The notes under the pieces were generated by a model. The model was not told the DNA's origin. It ran no database searches and saw only the letters and a program-made list of their open reading frames with translations. Positions 40,262-54,000 of a DNA stretch of 64,000 nt are shown in pieces; within the stretch, counting starts at the first letter, position 1; each line of letters begins with the position of its first letter. The translations under genes and the position numbers were made by a program. The stretch comes from Euglena gracilis (lineage: Eukaryota > Euglenida > Euglenophyceae > Euglenales): the NCBI GenBank assembly GCA_039621445.1, contig CP154954.1:10807521-10871520 (forward strand), given 5' to 3'.

Positions 40262-40682
40262 AAATATATATAACCCCCCCAAATATGAAGCCTCCTGGGC
40301 TTTATATTTGGACAGAATTTCAAGACCCTCAGGGGGGGCTTTATGTTTGGGGGGGGGTGGCTTTATACTTGGGAGCGAAAATCAAACTTTTTTCGGGTGG
40401 CCTCTATGACCTTCGGCGGCCTTCAATTGTGGTCAAATACCAATTTTATGGCAATTGTTCTGTATGTATGTATGCCAGTCGTTGTGTACCTCCTATTCTT
40501 CGCAGGAATGTGCAAGTGTTATCCAAAACCCAAAAAATTTCTACTTTTTCCTGAATGACACCAGCTTCTGGCTCCAATTCAGGGGGGGCTTTATATTTGG
40601 GCGGCAAAAACCAAACCCCTTGGGGGGGTTGGGGGGGTCTTTATGTTTGGGGGGGGGGGCTTTATATTTGGGGGGGTTTATT
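40262..40682. mobile_element. MITE-like element with TAACCCCCCCAAATAT termini
   Basis: The left end ATAACCCCCCCAAATATGAA (near 40270) is the inverted copy of GCTTTATATTTGGGGGGG-TTTA at 40657-40680. GGCTTTATATTTGGG words are repeated inside both ends. No coding sequence. Confidence 0.6.
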
Positions 40683-43600
40683 TGGCTTGGTCTCGCTGGA
40701 ACGATGTGCCGGGGTTCCCACTCCCCCCCCCTAAGGGTCCAGCCAGCCAGCACCTGTTTTCCGGCAGCCCTGCCCAGCCAGGTTCTGCTGAAATAGAGTA
40801 GAGCACCTTAAGGCATCCCCTGGTCTGAACCTCATGCAAAGTGAAAACCATTACACGCACGCCCGCACAGGCAATACCGAACCTGGGAAAGGGACTGAAA
40901 CTGGGCGAGAAGATGCCGCACCGACGTTGTCCGACCCGTAGCCGGCTGGGTGTGTGGGTCTGGCCAGAGTTTGACGTCAGCTTCGGATTAACATTGACAA
41001 ACCTCCGATTGTGCGACACGGGTTTTTTGTTATGCTCTGTGATGAACAACACTCGGAATGGGGCCTCTGGGCCTGTGGGACTCTGTGCAACTCTGAACGC
41101 CTCGGGGGTTTCCCTCAGTGGACCTTCACTCTGTTGGTCTTCACTCGACCTTTATGTCCAATCGGAATCAAGACAAAAGCATAAACCATTTTCAAAAGAT
41201 TAATGAAAAGAATAAAAATTATTAGTGCGCAATGAGGACCGTACAGGAACCTGGGTGGAGTGGTCAACCCCCGACATGGCGTGAGGGGGGAGGGGGACCC
41301 CGCAGCCACAGCAACAGCATGTCGTGAAGGTTTGTTTGGCCTTAAAATCAGCGCCAACACCAATCAACACCAGCGGGGTGGCGGTGGGGATCAACCTCCC
41401 CGCCCACAGCACCAGGCAGATTCTCAGAGGCCAATGCGCATAGGGGGGACAAATCCCCCCCCTGTGAAAAGGACGGCATGGGCGTTAAACCCGGGGCTCG
41501 GCTCAACCTTGTGTTGCGCGTTACGCCGATGGCCAGCCGACACGGCCAGGGCTGCGGAAAGTGGTCACGCCCCGTGCGTGGCTTCAAAACAGCTAACCAC
41601 CCCCGGCTTTTCTAAATCTAAAAATTCTAAAATTCTTGATGGCATTTCCAAAAAAAAAATGGACAAAAATCACGCAGGTAGGGTCCGAATATAAGCGCAG
41701 CCCCCGCTGCCAGAGACGGCGGCCCACCATAAGCGCACCCGTGCTTCCAGTGTAGTGCGGGGGGGGGGGGGGGGCGCAACAGGAGTCGGCTTGGGAGAGG
41801 GGATTAAAATGGAAATTTGCAGAGGTCGAAACACCACAGCAAATTTGATTTTGAGCCCCTGTGGATGCAGCATGGACTCGGGGGTGTGGTGGTGTTAGTT
41901 CGTACAAGGCGAAGACTGCCCCATTTAAATGCGAGGGGTGTGCTGATTTTTAGACCGTATTTTCGGACCCTCAGGAGAGTGACACTTATTTGGGCATTGC
42001 ACCCTTTGCTTTGGGCAGGTTGGGAGGTTTAAACGAGTGGTGCTCATTTTAATGGCCACAGGCCTTGGCCTTGTTCTTTCGATCGTGACTTTGGTGAAAT
42101 AAATGTTCTTTTTTGAATTAATCAGTCTCCCTCCCGAATATAGACCCTCAAGGTCTTTGTTAGACAACCAAACATAGAACCAATTTTTGCAAGAGACACG
42201 TAATACGCATGGGAAAACTTTTGGTGTATTTTTTTTTGATGTTCCTGCCCGCACCCCCTGTGACACGCCAAACCAGGTTGCTGAGTCCAGGCCTGGAAAG
42301 CCATCTTCCGGGGGGGGGGTTATGGGAACAATTGAAAAAGTGTCCAAATTATCACAAATGGCTAAATGCTAAGGAAAAGTGGTTGTGTTCGGGTCGATAA
42401 AATTTCCGACATACACCCTCCCATTACAGTATAAAGCTGCTTGAGAGTCTTGAAGTGAAACTCTGTCCAAACATTGAACCAAGTGGGTCATAGGTGTTTA
42501 AATAAAATAATGTGTTACCCCACGCCTGGAAAATGTCACTTGACAGACAGGCCAGCTTTGGGATTCTGGGATTCTGGCAGCTTTGGCCGGTGGCATGAAC
42601 TTTAACAGCGAGTGTCCCAGATATCGCTGATGCTCAAGGTTGGCCAGTCCCGGACAGTTTCCTTGGCACCACAGTTTTCCATTTCCATGGAGGGGGGTGA
42701 AAACAACAACCCTGATCGTGGGGCGTAGCCATAATGTGCAAACGCCATCACCACCGCGATGATGACGCACAGTTGTACACCAACCATGCCTGAGCAGAGC
42801 AGAAAAAAAACACAAAGAGGCTCATCTGAGAAGAATATGAATGGGATTCCTGGGCTTCATCATTTTTTTTGCATAAAAAAACCATGCAAGCTCCATACGT
42901 CCCCCCTGGTTTTGCAGTTGGGCAGAATAGAGGAGGGGCTGGTAACCTCCCTACTGAAAGGGCATACACTCTTTCTGAGTCTGAGACAACTGTCCTTTCA
43001 TGCCCGAGGTGGGTACATATTCATAAATAACTGCCAAAATTTCTTCGGGGGTAAATCAGGCAGCCGAAATGACGAGACATGAAAAGCACGAAACAGGGGT
43101 GATTGGGGACATGCCAAGTTGCTGCTTGAACACCATGGATGACGCCGAAAAACTTTCCTGTCACACCATCGGAGATGCAAAAGGCATGGGTGGGGGGCTG
43201 TACCTGTGGAAAAAGAATAGAACACAACAACCAACAGTAAACCCATTCAGTCGATGCTTGGGTTAGCATTTCTTTTCCATTCCTTCTGATGACATGCCCA
43301 TCTCAGGCAGAAAGACCCCCTAATGGTGCCATTTTCATATGGGGTGGAAGCGGGAACCCATTTCCCTCCTGGCGCCGGTCCACCGCTTCTCTTTGGATTA
43401 GGCCATGCTGAATTGCCTACCGAATCTGTGGGGTGGGGGACAGGGGTCACTCTCCACGTTCAAAACCAGGCATTCCAAAACCAGGCATTCACTTTATAAA
43501 ACCAGCCACCCACTTCCTTTTCCCCCCGAGGAGGTTGGCAGGTTTGCACCCCGGCCAAAAATGGCTCAAAAAGTCAATGTATTTTTTGATCAAAACCAAC

Positions 43601-44904
43601 GAAAATGTTCTGGCGCCTGTAACGCAGGGTGGGTCAGTTTAGGTCGTTCCTGGCCGAACCCCCCCCCCCGAGTTCCGGAGCCAAAAACCAGCAGTCGCTC
43701 CGAGAAAACCAGTCAGTCATCCCCCCTGCCCTGGGGAACTTACCTTTGCACAGATCAGAACCATGTGGCAACTGAGAACCGAGAAATCAGGAAAATTTAC
43801 CCGTCGCTGTGACAAGGGAGTTCTTGTGGCTCCAGCCAATCAAAAGCCTCGCCACTTTCCCACCTTTTCCCTCTCCATTGTTGTGCTGACCAATGAATCT
43901 AACCGATCTGCGTCAAACACCGCTCAAGACTGTCAGGGGTACCCCCTCCAATTGCGGTAATTTGAACCCCACCAAGTGATTGACCGGACAGGCTGGATGG
44001 GGAAAAAGTGCTGGGCCTAGGCTGGGCCTAGGCTGGGCCTAGGGGGTGAGTTGCCCGGGGGTGGGGGATCCGAAATTCAGTCGGGTGGTGCTGCAGGGGG
44101 ATGACATTGGAAGCCTTCAAAAAAATTGCGGAAAAAATGGAGAAACATTGTGGAAATTGCGGAGAAATTGCGGAAAACACAATTTTGGGAATTAGCGCAC
44201 TTCTGTCTGTTGGAGGGGACTGAGAAAAAAATCATCATTAATCATTTTTGCAACATAGAGATAAGTTTTGAGCCATCATTCACATTCCAATAAAAAGGTA
44301 AAAAAACAAACAAACTCAGCACTGGATTCCCTTGTGAAACGTTCAAGGAATGGCTGGAAGATGGCCCGAAATGGCAGTACCCCCTTTTCCCCTTACTCGT
44401 ACCCATAGAAAACCGTGGTTTGGCCCCAAAGCTGGAAACCAATTGGGGTTTCCCATTGCGATCCCCGGGATACCTATTCCGATGTGCCGTCGGATTCGTG
44501 CTCACAGGTGTGAAAACCATGCGGATATCAAAAAAACATTCCGTAACAGTTTTGGAGGGGCGAAACACACCTTGCGTTCCATCTCATGTTCATGCAGAAA
44601 AAATTGCGGAAAGGGAAAAAAAATTGCAGAAAATTGCGGAAAACTGTGGAAATTGCAGAAATTGTGCATATTAATACGCTTGGCTGCTGACTGGATAAAA
44701 GGTGTTGGTTGGTTGGATCCCTCAGGGTGGGAGGGCAAGATGAGGTCCGGCTCACTGACAGTGCGCAGTGCGGACCAACAACTTGCACGCATGAAACGCG
44801 AACACCAGAGATCACACCCTGATCTGGGGTTTCATGCCAGGGGCCAACACTGGCCGGGCGGCAGTGGGGCACGCGCGGCGTCGCATGACACAAGGCGCGC
44901 GCGA
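40683..44904. other. No recognised gene
   Basis: Spacer downstream of the ComB-type gene on the coding strand. A plus-strand block at 40873-40950 is open, follows GCACAG and ends at G|GTGTGTGG, so it could be an orphan exon, but no homology is evident. GGGCCTAGGCT units at 44010-44045 are a short tandem repeat. Confidence 0.35.
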
Positions 44905-45017
44905 TCAGTCCGCGCCCGCCTGCGGGACCGGGCTGAGCACGCGCAGGCCTTGGTCCAGCGTGACCACCATGGCAAAGGGGAACACGTCGGGCTGCTGGCA
45001 CAGGTCGATGTCCCCGT
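44905..45017 (-). CDS. comB: comB exon 9 (C-terminus)
   Basis: Reads GDIDLCQQPDVFPFAMVVTL and DQGLRVLSPVPQAGAD, stop TGA at 44907-44905. The C-x-x-x-D-x-F-x-F-A-M pattern is the family's C-terminal signature. Confidence 0.85.
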
Positions 45018-48000
45018 GGGGGGAGGCAGTGGCTCCTTGGCATCCCGGTTTTTGCTCTCTCGTTTGATCTCAATTTCAATTTTTGTTTGCTTTGATTGGT
45101 TTATCTTTATTATTGGTTGCATTAGTCCACTGGTTTCACTTTGCGCGAGTGTTTTATTGACATCGATCACAAACCAGTGAAATATTATTCCTGGTTTCGC
45201 TTTGTGCAAGTTGTGTAACCCCCCCTCCCCTAATAAGTGCACGGGTGCGCGCATTTTAAGGACGTAGTTTCAAACCCCAAGGGGTGCGCACTTATTAGGG
45301 CAGTGCGCACTTTTTAGGGCAAAGCCGAAAATACTGACGTTACCCCCACTCTTTTTCAATTTTACCCCAATTTTGTGATTTCAAGTTATGAGTCAAGTGA
45401 CTATGTGTCAAATGTGTCAAATTTGGGCTTGGACGATAGAAATATTTGGTCTGAGAAGGACAGTTCTGAGAATTATCTGTGCTTTCCGACCTGAGATATG
45501 ACAGTGATTTCTCTTTGGGGGGGTGCGCACTTTATAGGGAGGTAGTTTCGGACCCTTGGGGGGTGCGCACTTATTAGGGCACTGCGCACAATTAGGGCAC
45601 TGCGCATTTATTAGGGAGGGGGGGGGTTATATTTGCCCCTTGAACCGTCTCCTTCAGTGACGGTTCCTGAGCTCAGTTGAGCTCAGATGTCGAAAATGCA
45701 AACCATGGGAAGCGATGCCCCTCTGTACCTAGATTTTTTGTATGAAAAAAAAAATTCGACATCACAGAACAGAAGATCTATAACACATCCGGAAATTCTT
45801 GGCCGTTCATTCTTATTCACATTGCAACGGAGCAGTACCCGCTCACCTTGCTATTGAGCGTCAGCCCAAAAAAAAAGCACCACACATTATTTGGTCAGAA
45901 TAGCCACATACATATGGCAAACGTCCGGGACAAGTTATGGCGGACACCCCTGTTTCTGTGCTCCAGAGTGGAGGTTTCAGAGTGCCCTGGTTTTCTGGGC
46001 AGACAGGCACTCGTTAGTGCCGGCCAGGTTGTGGCCAAAATTTCGGCTTTTCTGGGCTTTCGGAGCCTTCGGTGCCAGAGCGTTTTGGCCAAATGCCGCG
46101 GTGCATTTGAATATGTGCCCCCCCCCCCCTGGAATCTAGGTCCAGACAGGCACCCCCCTGTGCGCACCGTGGCTGTTTGTTTGGTGCCGTTTCTCCCTTC
46201 TTCTGGCCTGGCGTTGGTTTTCGCCTCCGACCCTTTCTGCCTGTGTACGTGGAGATGGCCGGAGCAGGCAGACACCCCCCCCCCCCCGGTGAGGGGCCAG
46301 CTCCACCGTAAAATTCAGGCGCAGTGGCGAAGCCCGCTCCCTCGGCCGAAGTTGGGCCGCAAATCGTCCGGGATCGCCTGGCCGCTGGCCGCCATGTAGT
46401 CCGGCCGCCACGTCAGGAAGTCCCGCACGTCTGCTGGCTGCCCCACCCAGGGCGTCGCCTGACGAACCCCCCCCCCTCCCGGCTGGCCACGTTTGGTGGG
46501 GGTCCATCCCCCCTGCCCCGCCACCCAGAGGGCTGGCTGTGACTGACCCGGCCTCGCCCACCAGCTAGCCAGCCCTGGCCGGATGGGTCGGCGTGGAGCA
46601 GGGGAACTTGAACCTGAACTTGAAATTTGAAATCAATTTCAAATTTCGAATTTAAAATTCAATTTGAGAAAAATTCCGGCACACTCAAATCGTTTTGAGA
46701 ACATGTGCGGCGATGGCCTTGCCCCCGCAGGAGGGCGGCGAGGAACTCGGCACAGGCAGGCGGGGCCCCCTGCCCCATGCCAGGACACGAAACGGCGCGA
46801 GAGGTGGGGCTGTGGTCGGCGGGCGGGACGACCGCATACCGTTTGAAAGCCACTTTCTGTGTTGGGCAGGAATGCCTGCCACCTCACCTTGTTGGCCGGG
46901 GTTTTTCAAGGGGAAGAAACGTCCCAGGCGGACGGAACAAAAGCAACTCAAAAAGCAAAAAAAAAATCGGCCAAAACCACTGAGAGGGTTCGAGGCGTTT
47001 TTGGGGTGCAAATTTGTCGACGAGACAGAGACCGAAACAATGTTTCGATTGGTGGCGTTGCGGTGATAGTGAAATAGCAAACTACGCCGCTAAGGATGTC
47101 TACAGATGCGGACCAAACACAGGACACACACGCAATAGAACAAATACACACACAACATACAACACACACACATACAACACACGCACAACACACACACTCA
47201 CACACACAACACACACACACACACACACGCACACAACACAAATAGAATATATGCTCAATTGAATTGAAGCAAGGGCCCCAGCACGATCCTCGATGCCCAG
47301 GCGGGGGTCTGACGCAGAGCACCGCGAGCTAAAATTACAAAAAAAAGCAAAATGTGTGCTCATGTTCATCTTCAAATGCATTCATCTGCCTTTTTTGCCA
47401 ACGTTGCCCAGGAGAAATAGCCTCCCATGCAGGCTGTGTTTTTACCAACCCCGGGGGGGGGGAGGGGGGGTCCGGAGTGCCTGTGAGGGAGGCAGGCACA
47501 TTCCTATGAAAATAGGCCATTTTTGGCTCCCCGGCGCATTCGGCGCCGGGGTTGTGCTAGGGCACTTTTGGCTGTGTGCCCCCCCCCCGGGTGGGGTCGG
47601 ATTTGGAGTGCCTTGGAGTGCCTGCCCAAGCAGGCCCCCCCCCCCCCCGGGGTGGGGTCGGCACCCGACTAAAATACGGCCTGCTCCCACGACTGACCCC
47701 CCCCCCAGGAGACTCTAACCTGACAGATTGGCCGGTACCGGGGACCCTGACAATTTCCCAGGCAGGACCGTGAGAGGTTCTCGGGCATGACAGTTTCCTG
47801 GGGGGGGGGCAGGTATGAATGGGGACAGTGTGTCTGGGTTTCCTTGGTGGGGTTTCGCCTGCCAAACCTTGGGAAAGGGCTGGGGAGTCACTTTTATTTG
47901 GCATCGGACCAACGTTTTGGGCGGTTAGCTTGGGGAGAGCCCTATGGTGCCCTGGGGGCCGTCGAGCTTCACCCCCGTCATCACCATCGAGACGGAAACT

Positions 48001-51000
48001 GGCTCGGGGACATGCCACCGCTTTTATTATATTATTTGGACCTGGCAAGGGTATATTATTTGGGGGTTTACAATCGCCAACGAAGCGTTTGTGGTACCAA
48101 TAATAGTAATAATCACAGTGTCAAATTGATTCCTCAGCTTGACACATGTATACCCACATATTGCTGGCAAGCATGCCAGACTGGGATGTATGGCATGCTG
48201 TATGCCCAACGACCACCCAGCTCACCGTGGTGCACCTCGGTTCCCAATTCACACAGACCAGACATCCATTTAGTGTGGTGCACATAAGGCGTGTGAACCA
48301 CAACATTTTTTGGGGCGTTCACAGATGAACCACAAAAAATTTCGTGGTGTCGGCAATCTTCCTTTTGGTGTCCACAAATCAACCGCAAAAAAAACTTTGG
48401 CGTCCACAAAAATTTTGATCTCCAGAAGACTTGATTCAAAATCATAAAAAATTTAAGCAATTTTAAAACTAAAAGTGGATTGATCTTTAGATACTTTAGA
48501 CAACAAAGCGGCCACTCTGGTAGGGCGACACTTTGGGGGTCAAATTTGCCTTTGGCCCCTTTGGGGTCAAAAAGAAATAGCCACTTTGAGGGTAAACCAA
48601 GTTTGCCAAGCTACTGCTTGCGTTCAGGGCGGGACAGGGATCAATGGGAAGGACTGGTGGCAGAGCCACCCTCACTTGGTTGCCTGGGGGGAGTCTGGCA
48701 TGCAACAAAAGCCCCCCCCCCGTGGGAAACTGTAACCTGACAAATAAGCGAGCACAGAGGCAGGCGACAGGTCCCTGAGGTGACAGGTCAGCGAGTACGG
48801 GGTTTAGGTGACAGTTTCCCGAGGGTGACAGTTTCCAAGGGTGACAGTTTCCCGGGAGGGGGTAGGAACCACAGAAATTTAGGTTCACAACGGCTCCAAA
48901 GGTACAGTTTCAAGTTCGTGGTTTTGAATCAAAAGCCCCAAAAATGAGCAGACGTGGCGGAGGAGACCTCCGTGCAGCATCCACAGGGCGGCCGGTATTC
49001 CCATGTCTCCCGGGAATCCATAGGGGCGGACCCGGCAGTCGCCCGAAAAGGGGATAGGTCGAAACAGGCCAGCTGGCGCTGAGCGTCGGGTGGTGGGCTC
49101 AGCTGATTGGCTGGGTTCAACAAAGCTTCCATTCAATGCAGGGTGGTCCTTAACAGGGCGCTGCTTGACGACCCCCAGGGGTGAGTTTTTTTATTGAACT
49201 TTTATTTCACAGGTGGGCGTTATTATTCTTCACTTTATGTTCAATTTCAAATTCTTTAAAATTCATTTTTTTATTTGCCATTTCATTTTTCATATTTTTT
49301 GGTGTACCCCCCCCCCCCGGAAACTGTGGGGCCCTACTCAGAACACGGCCAGGCACGGTAGCCCAGCGGTGGCAGTGGCCGGACGACGCGGCCGCGTACT
49401 GCAACACGTGGCGCGCGGTGGCGGTGGCGACGGCGAACGAGGCGGTCAGCAGCAGCGCCGCGCCGGCCGCCCGGACGACGCCCTGCGTGCCCGCCGTCGT
49501 GCGCTGGATCGGCCCCGCCCCGCCGCCCACTGCAAGGGCTGCCCGACCCCCTTTTTTTGATTTGTGAAGAACTTGGTCATTGACATCCTCAGCGGCGTGG
49601 GGGAAGGCAGACCAGTAATCCCTCATGTAGGACTCGAAGCTGTCTGTGAGAGCTCTTTGGGTGAACCCTCTTGCATGCAGGCCCTCGATGTAGTATTGCA
49701 CGGCTTCCTTGAACGCCACCATGGTGTTGGTGACAGTGCCGGCTCGCACCAGGAGTCCTTTCAGCGGTGTCTTTGGTGTGGATGCTGGTCCGTTCCACGT
49801 AGCGCTGCGGTTTCCAACGCCAGCCTGCACCCTTTGGTTCGAGGTGTAGCTGGACGAAGTCTCCACGGGTGGTGATGCGCATACCAAGGAAAACCACTGA
49901 GAGCGGGTCCTCTGAGGTTCGCCGGTGCTCCATTTGGTAGTCCAGCAGGTGCAGTGGCGGGCGTCCAAACCCGAGTATGTCATCGATGTAGTGGAAGGTG
50001 TGGAAGAAGTTCCTGGCAATGTCGACCTGCCCGTTGGCAAGTAACTGATGGTTTTGATTTAATTTTAACTTTTTAACTTTAATTTTAATTTTTCATTTTT
50101 TCCATTTTATTTTAATTTAAATTTATTTATTAGTTATTATTTGAAAGTTATTTAAATTTACTTTAAGCAATTTTAAGTTATTGTAAGTCAGTTTAGGTTG
50201 AGTTAATTCAATTATTTCCAATAAATTGTTTTCTTTTTAAGTCTCATTTTTCATTTTTCTGCACTTTTTGATCCGGGGGGGGGGGGGGGGTGGGGCATTC
50301 CCAACCCCAGCAACCCGTTGGCGGCACACTCTTCGGATTTACTTTGGGATCCCAAAGAAATCGTGCCAAGGAAAAAACGCAACCCCTTCCCGACGGTGGC
50401 TTTCAGCAGGGGGGGGGGATGCGGACCGCAGAATTTGCTGTTTTCGGGACAATCAGAAAAACAAAAGCCCAGAAAAGCATTCAAAACAGTTGCCTTTTGT
50501 TTCGGGTCTCCACAAGGACCGGCCCCCAAAGGGAGAGGTAGAGCCCAACCCGGGTCAACAAACAAACAAGGAAGTTCTCCAGTGCAGCAGGAAACAGAAA
50601 CTGATGAACTGCAGAGCCTTTCACAGGTTTGACTGGCGGTTGCTGATGGCTGGCATTTGCCATCTTAGATACCTGCCCCAAGTGTTGCAGCGTCCAGCGT
50701 GCAATTGCATTGGGGCATTGTGCTTTACTTGCAAAGAGACAGCGACTACACAAAGACGTGCGAACGGTTCCTGGCGAACGGCCGAGACGTTTAACCGGGA
50801 CATGCATGTGCCACTCCACGGTGATTCCGTTATTCCGAATACCCGAAAGTGGCACGGCATTATCACTCGGGCCATTCACGTACGTACGCATGTGAACGTC
50901 GCGCGCCTGACGTCACCCGGCGCGGGCCGGGGTTCGCGGGCGGCGGGGCGCCAGTGTGCAGCCCCGCAGGTCGGCCGCCTTGACCTGGACCGGCGAGTTC

Positions 51001-54000
51001 CAGAGGTCGAAAGTGGCCACCGGGAGGCCGCCGACGAGTCGCACGGCGCCGTTTGCATCGGCTCATACAGGCACCAGGAGGGGGGGGGGGGGCTGGAGGG
51101 CAGTCACCTGTGGTCCGCCCTGGTCGGATAGAGGGTGCAAACAAAAAATTGCCTCAATCTGTCTAAGAAACGGAAATGATGGGTCTGAAAGTGGGTACCC
51201 CCTCCTATGTCCAACAACTGGTTACCTCTGTCCTCCGACTGGGGGGGGGGGTCGTTGGACATAGGGGGTCGTTGGGCATCGGGGGGGGGGAAGAAGTGGG
51301 GACAATTTGGACAAAAAGTATAATATAAAATATAAAATACGGGGGAAAATATGGAAAAAAAATCAGGATAGGTTTGCATAATTATTGTCCCGGGGGGGGG
51401 GGTGCTGAAAAGTCCACTGCAGGAGTTGCCACCAAAGCTTCTCCAGGGGACATTTTATCTGGGGGGTTGGCTGGCATTCAAATGTTTCGGGGCCTGGTCT
51501 TGGCTAACGTGGCGGATCACACTGTTCCTGCCAGGCTGAATTTTATGGCAAGGCCGACCTCCCCCCTCCCGGGTGGTCGGTGCCTGCCTGATCATGGGCC
51601 AAAAAGTGCCCCAAAAGGCTTTTTGGGGGGTTCCCGGCACCTGTTTGAGGTTTCGGCGCGGAAGTGTTTTGGCCGAGTGCCCAGGCACCTTTGGCCATGC
51701 CCCCCCCCCCCTGGTGGGGGTAGGATATGGGCGCCTTGGACCGCCTTTCAGGCAGGCGACAAAACAGCTCGCGTGGGCCCAAAGCGACAAACGTGATGAC
51801 TTCCCGGGGTAGGTGACAAGCTCAAAGAACCCTCAAAGCCCAACAAAATTGGCCGGATAAAAACAAAAAAGGGATAAAACTACAATCCTCCATCCCCTGA
51901 GGTTCATATGAATACCCCCCTCCCCGCGTGCTTTGTTCATTTGCGGTGCTGGGGACGATTTTTTGCCCGGACTGTAAATGCTTGCTGTAGGTGGGGGGTG
52001 TCGCCTCCGGGCAAAACATGGACCTGCGGGACGGACCTGCATGGCCTGTCTGTTTTAAAGTTTAGGTACCCGTCAACCTGCCAGAGGGAAAACTGGTGCC
52101 AAGAATTTGGGTGTCGCCGGATGTGTGAGGTCACTGAAATTTGGACTAGGACGTCAAAATTTGTTCCTTCCAAATGGAAAGGAGATGGAAGAGGCGCACT
52201 TTGGAGGGGGAAAAAATGCACCATTTTGCATCCCGCATTTTGCCTTCATTTCTCGGGATTTCTCAAATTCTCATTGAAGGAGTCCACAACGAAATGCTCA
52301 ATTGGAGGGGGATGCATCGGTGTGGTATTTGTATGTTTGCGCACCAAATCTTTCATTGAAATTTGGGGACACCGGAAAACACAGGGAGCACACAGCACAT
52401 TTGCAATTTTGCCACGGCAGAGAATTGAAGTATGAAAGGGGAAAAAAACCGGTTCCCCCTTTTGAAACACATAGAATCATTCATTCTGCTCTTTGTGGGC
52501 GGAGGGAAATCAGCGGATGAGCCATGGGCACGGAAGCAACACTCAACGAACAGTTAGCTGTTTTCAAATTGGCCCCCAATGGTCAGTAAACGGCGCCGTG
52601 GGCCTCACCGATGATTTTCGAGCCGGGCACGCTCTGCCGCAGCGCCAGGGCCTCGTCCACCGTTGCCAGAGGCCACTGCTCAACGCTCCGCAGGAGGATC
52701 GGCACCCACCGTGTGTCTTGCGTGGAAACGGAAAAAATGCACACGGAAATGTCGGCTATTTTGGGGTGGCTAATTTCATTTCAACGAATTAAGGTATTGA
52801 GAGATGTACGCATACCGTGTACACCGTGTGCGGCACACAGCGGGTCGGTATTGCAGGGTTCATTTTCGCATGTGTTGTGTGTTTCTTAGTGATTTTTCAA
52901 AAACCGGAAATTAGAAAAAAAAAAAAAAAAAAAAAAAAAGACCTTTGGAGGGGATCGAGGGCACCTTCTCGAGTCTGTGGGCGCTTTTTTGACCCTTTGT
53001 CCAACGACCGACCTCTGGTCGAAGGACATCTTGTTGGTCAGAACCCCATGTCCTACTCCTCCCCCCGCCTTGGTCAGAGGGCTGATATTACACGTCGTTG
53101 GACATAAAGGGGGGAACCAAACCAAATTTCACTCAATACCTTGCTCCACCCACCACAATACTTTGCACGGGGGAAACCACTGACCATTTCTGAAGTCAGG
53201 TGACAGCTGTGCTGCGGCAATTTTCCAGATGATAAATGTCTGGTGGGGAAAGCTTAACGTAGGATCAAAAGTTAAAAAAAAAACGTGCAGGGAGAATGCA
53301 AGGTGGGGAGCATGCTTGTGCTTACCGACCGGGGGGGAGGGGGGGGTGGGTGCTATAGGGTGCCTGCCCCTAGCAGGCACCCCCCCCCCGGGGGGATAGG
53401 GGTCCGGGCTGGACCCAGAAAATTTTCATTGAAAATGGCCGTTTCCGGGCCCCCGGCGCCTTCGGCGCTGGGGTCGGAGGGGGGGTGCCTGCTATGGGCA
53501 GGCACCCCCAAAACCCTACCCCCCCGGGGGGGTCGGATCGGGTGCTATGGGGTGCCTGCCCAGGGGGGGGGGGGAATGCAACTGGGCCCTTCAAATTATG
53601 CAAGTCAAAAAAATGCAAAAAAAATGCAAAAAAATGCAAAAAAAATGCAAAAAAATGCAACTTGCATGAAAACCCTGAGAAAAAGCTGGAATATAACAGA
53701 GCTTTGCTGCCTAAGATCAAAAAAAAATTCCAGGGCAAAATATTTTATGCAAAAAAATGCAAAAAAAATGCAAAAAAATCCATAAATATGGCAACCAACA
53801 ACAAAATTTTTTTTCCAGGGCAAAATATTTTATGTAGAAAATGCAAAAATATGCAAAAAAATTCAAACATATGGCAACCAACTACAAAAAAATTTTCCGG
53901 GGAAAATATTTTATGCAAAAAAATGCAAAAAAATGCAAAAAAATGCAAATTTCGGGAAAAGCCGATTATGCAAAAAAATGCAAATTATGCAAGTTGCATT

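Noticed and set aside
44834-45180. Plus-strand Arg-rich ORF over the last ComB exon, and similar antisense ORFs over other GC-rich exons
   Set aside because: The opposite strand carries clear family motifs; GC-rich exons leave all frames open.
46764-47990. Pure GT-AG model for all introns
   Set aside because: It works for some junctions (for example GTGAAG to GGGGCAG here) but fails phase or lacks GT/AG at 29243/29833, 25248/23804, 17222/17303 and 46722/46440, where complementary ends are present.
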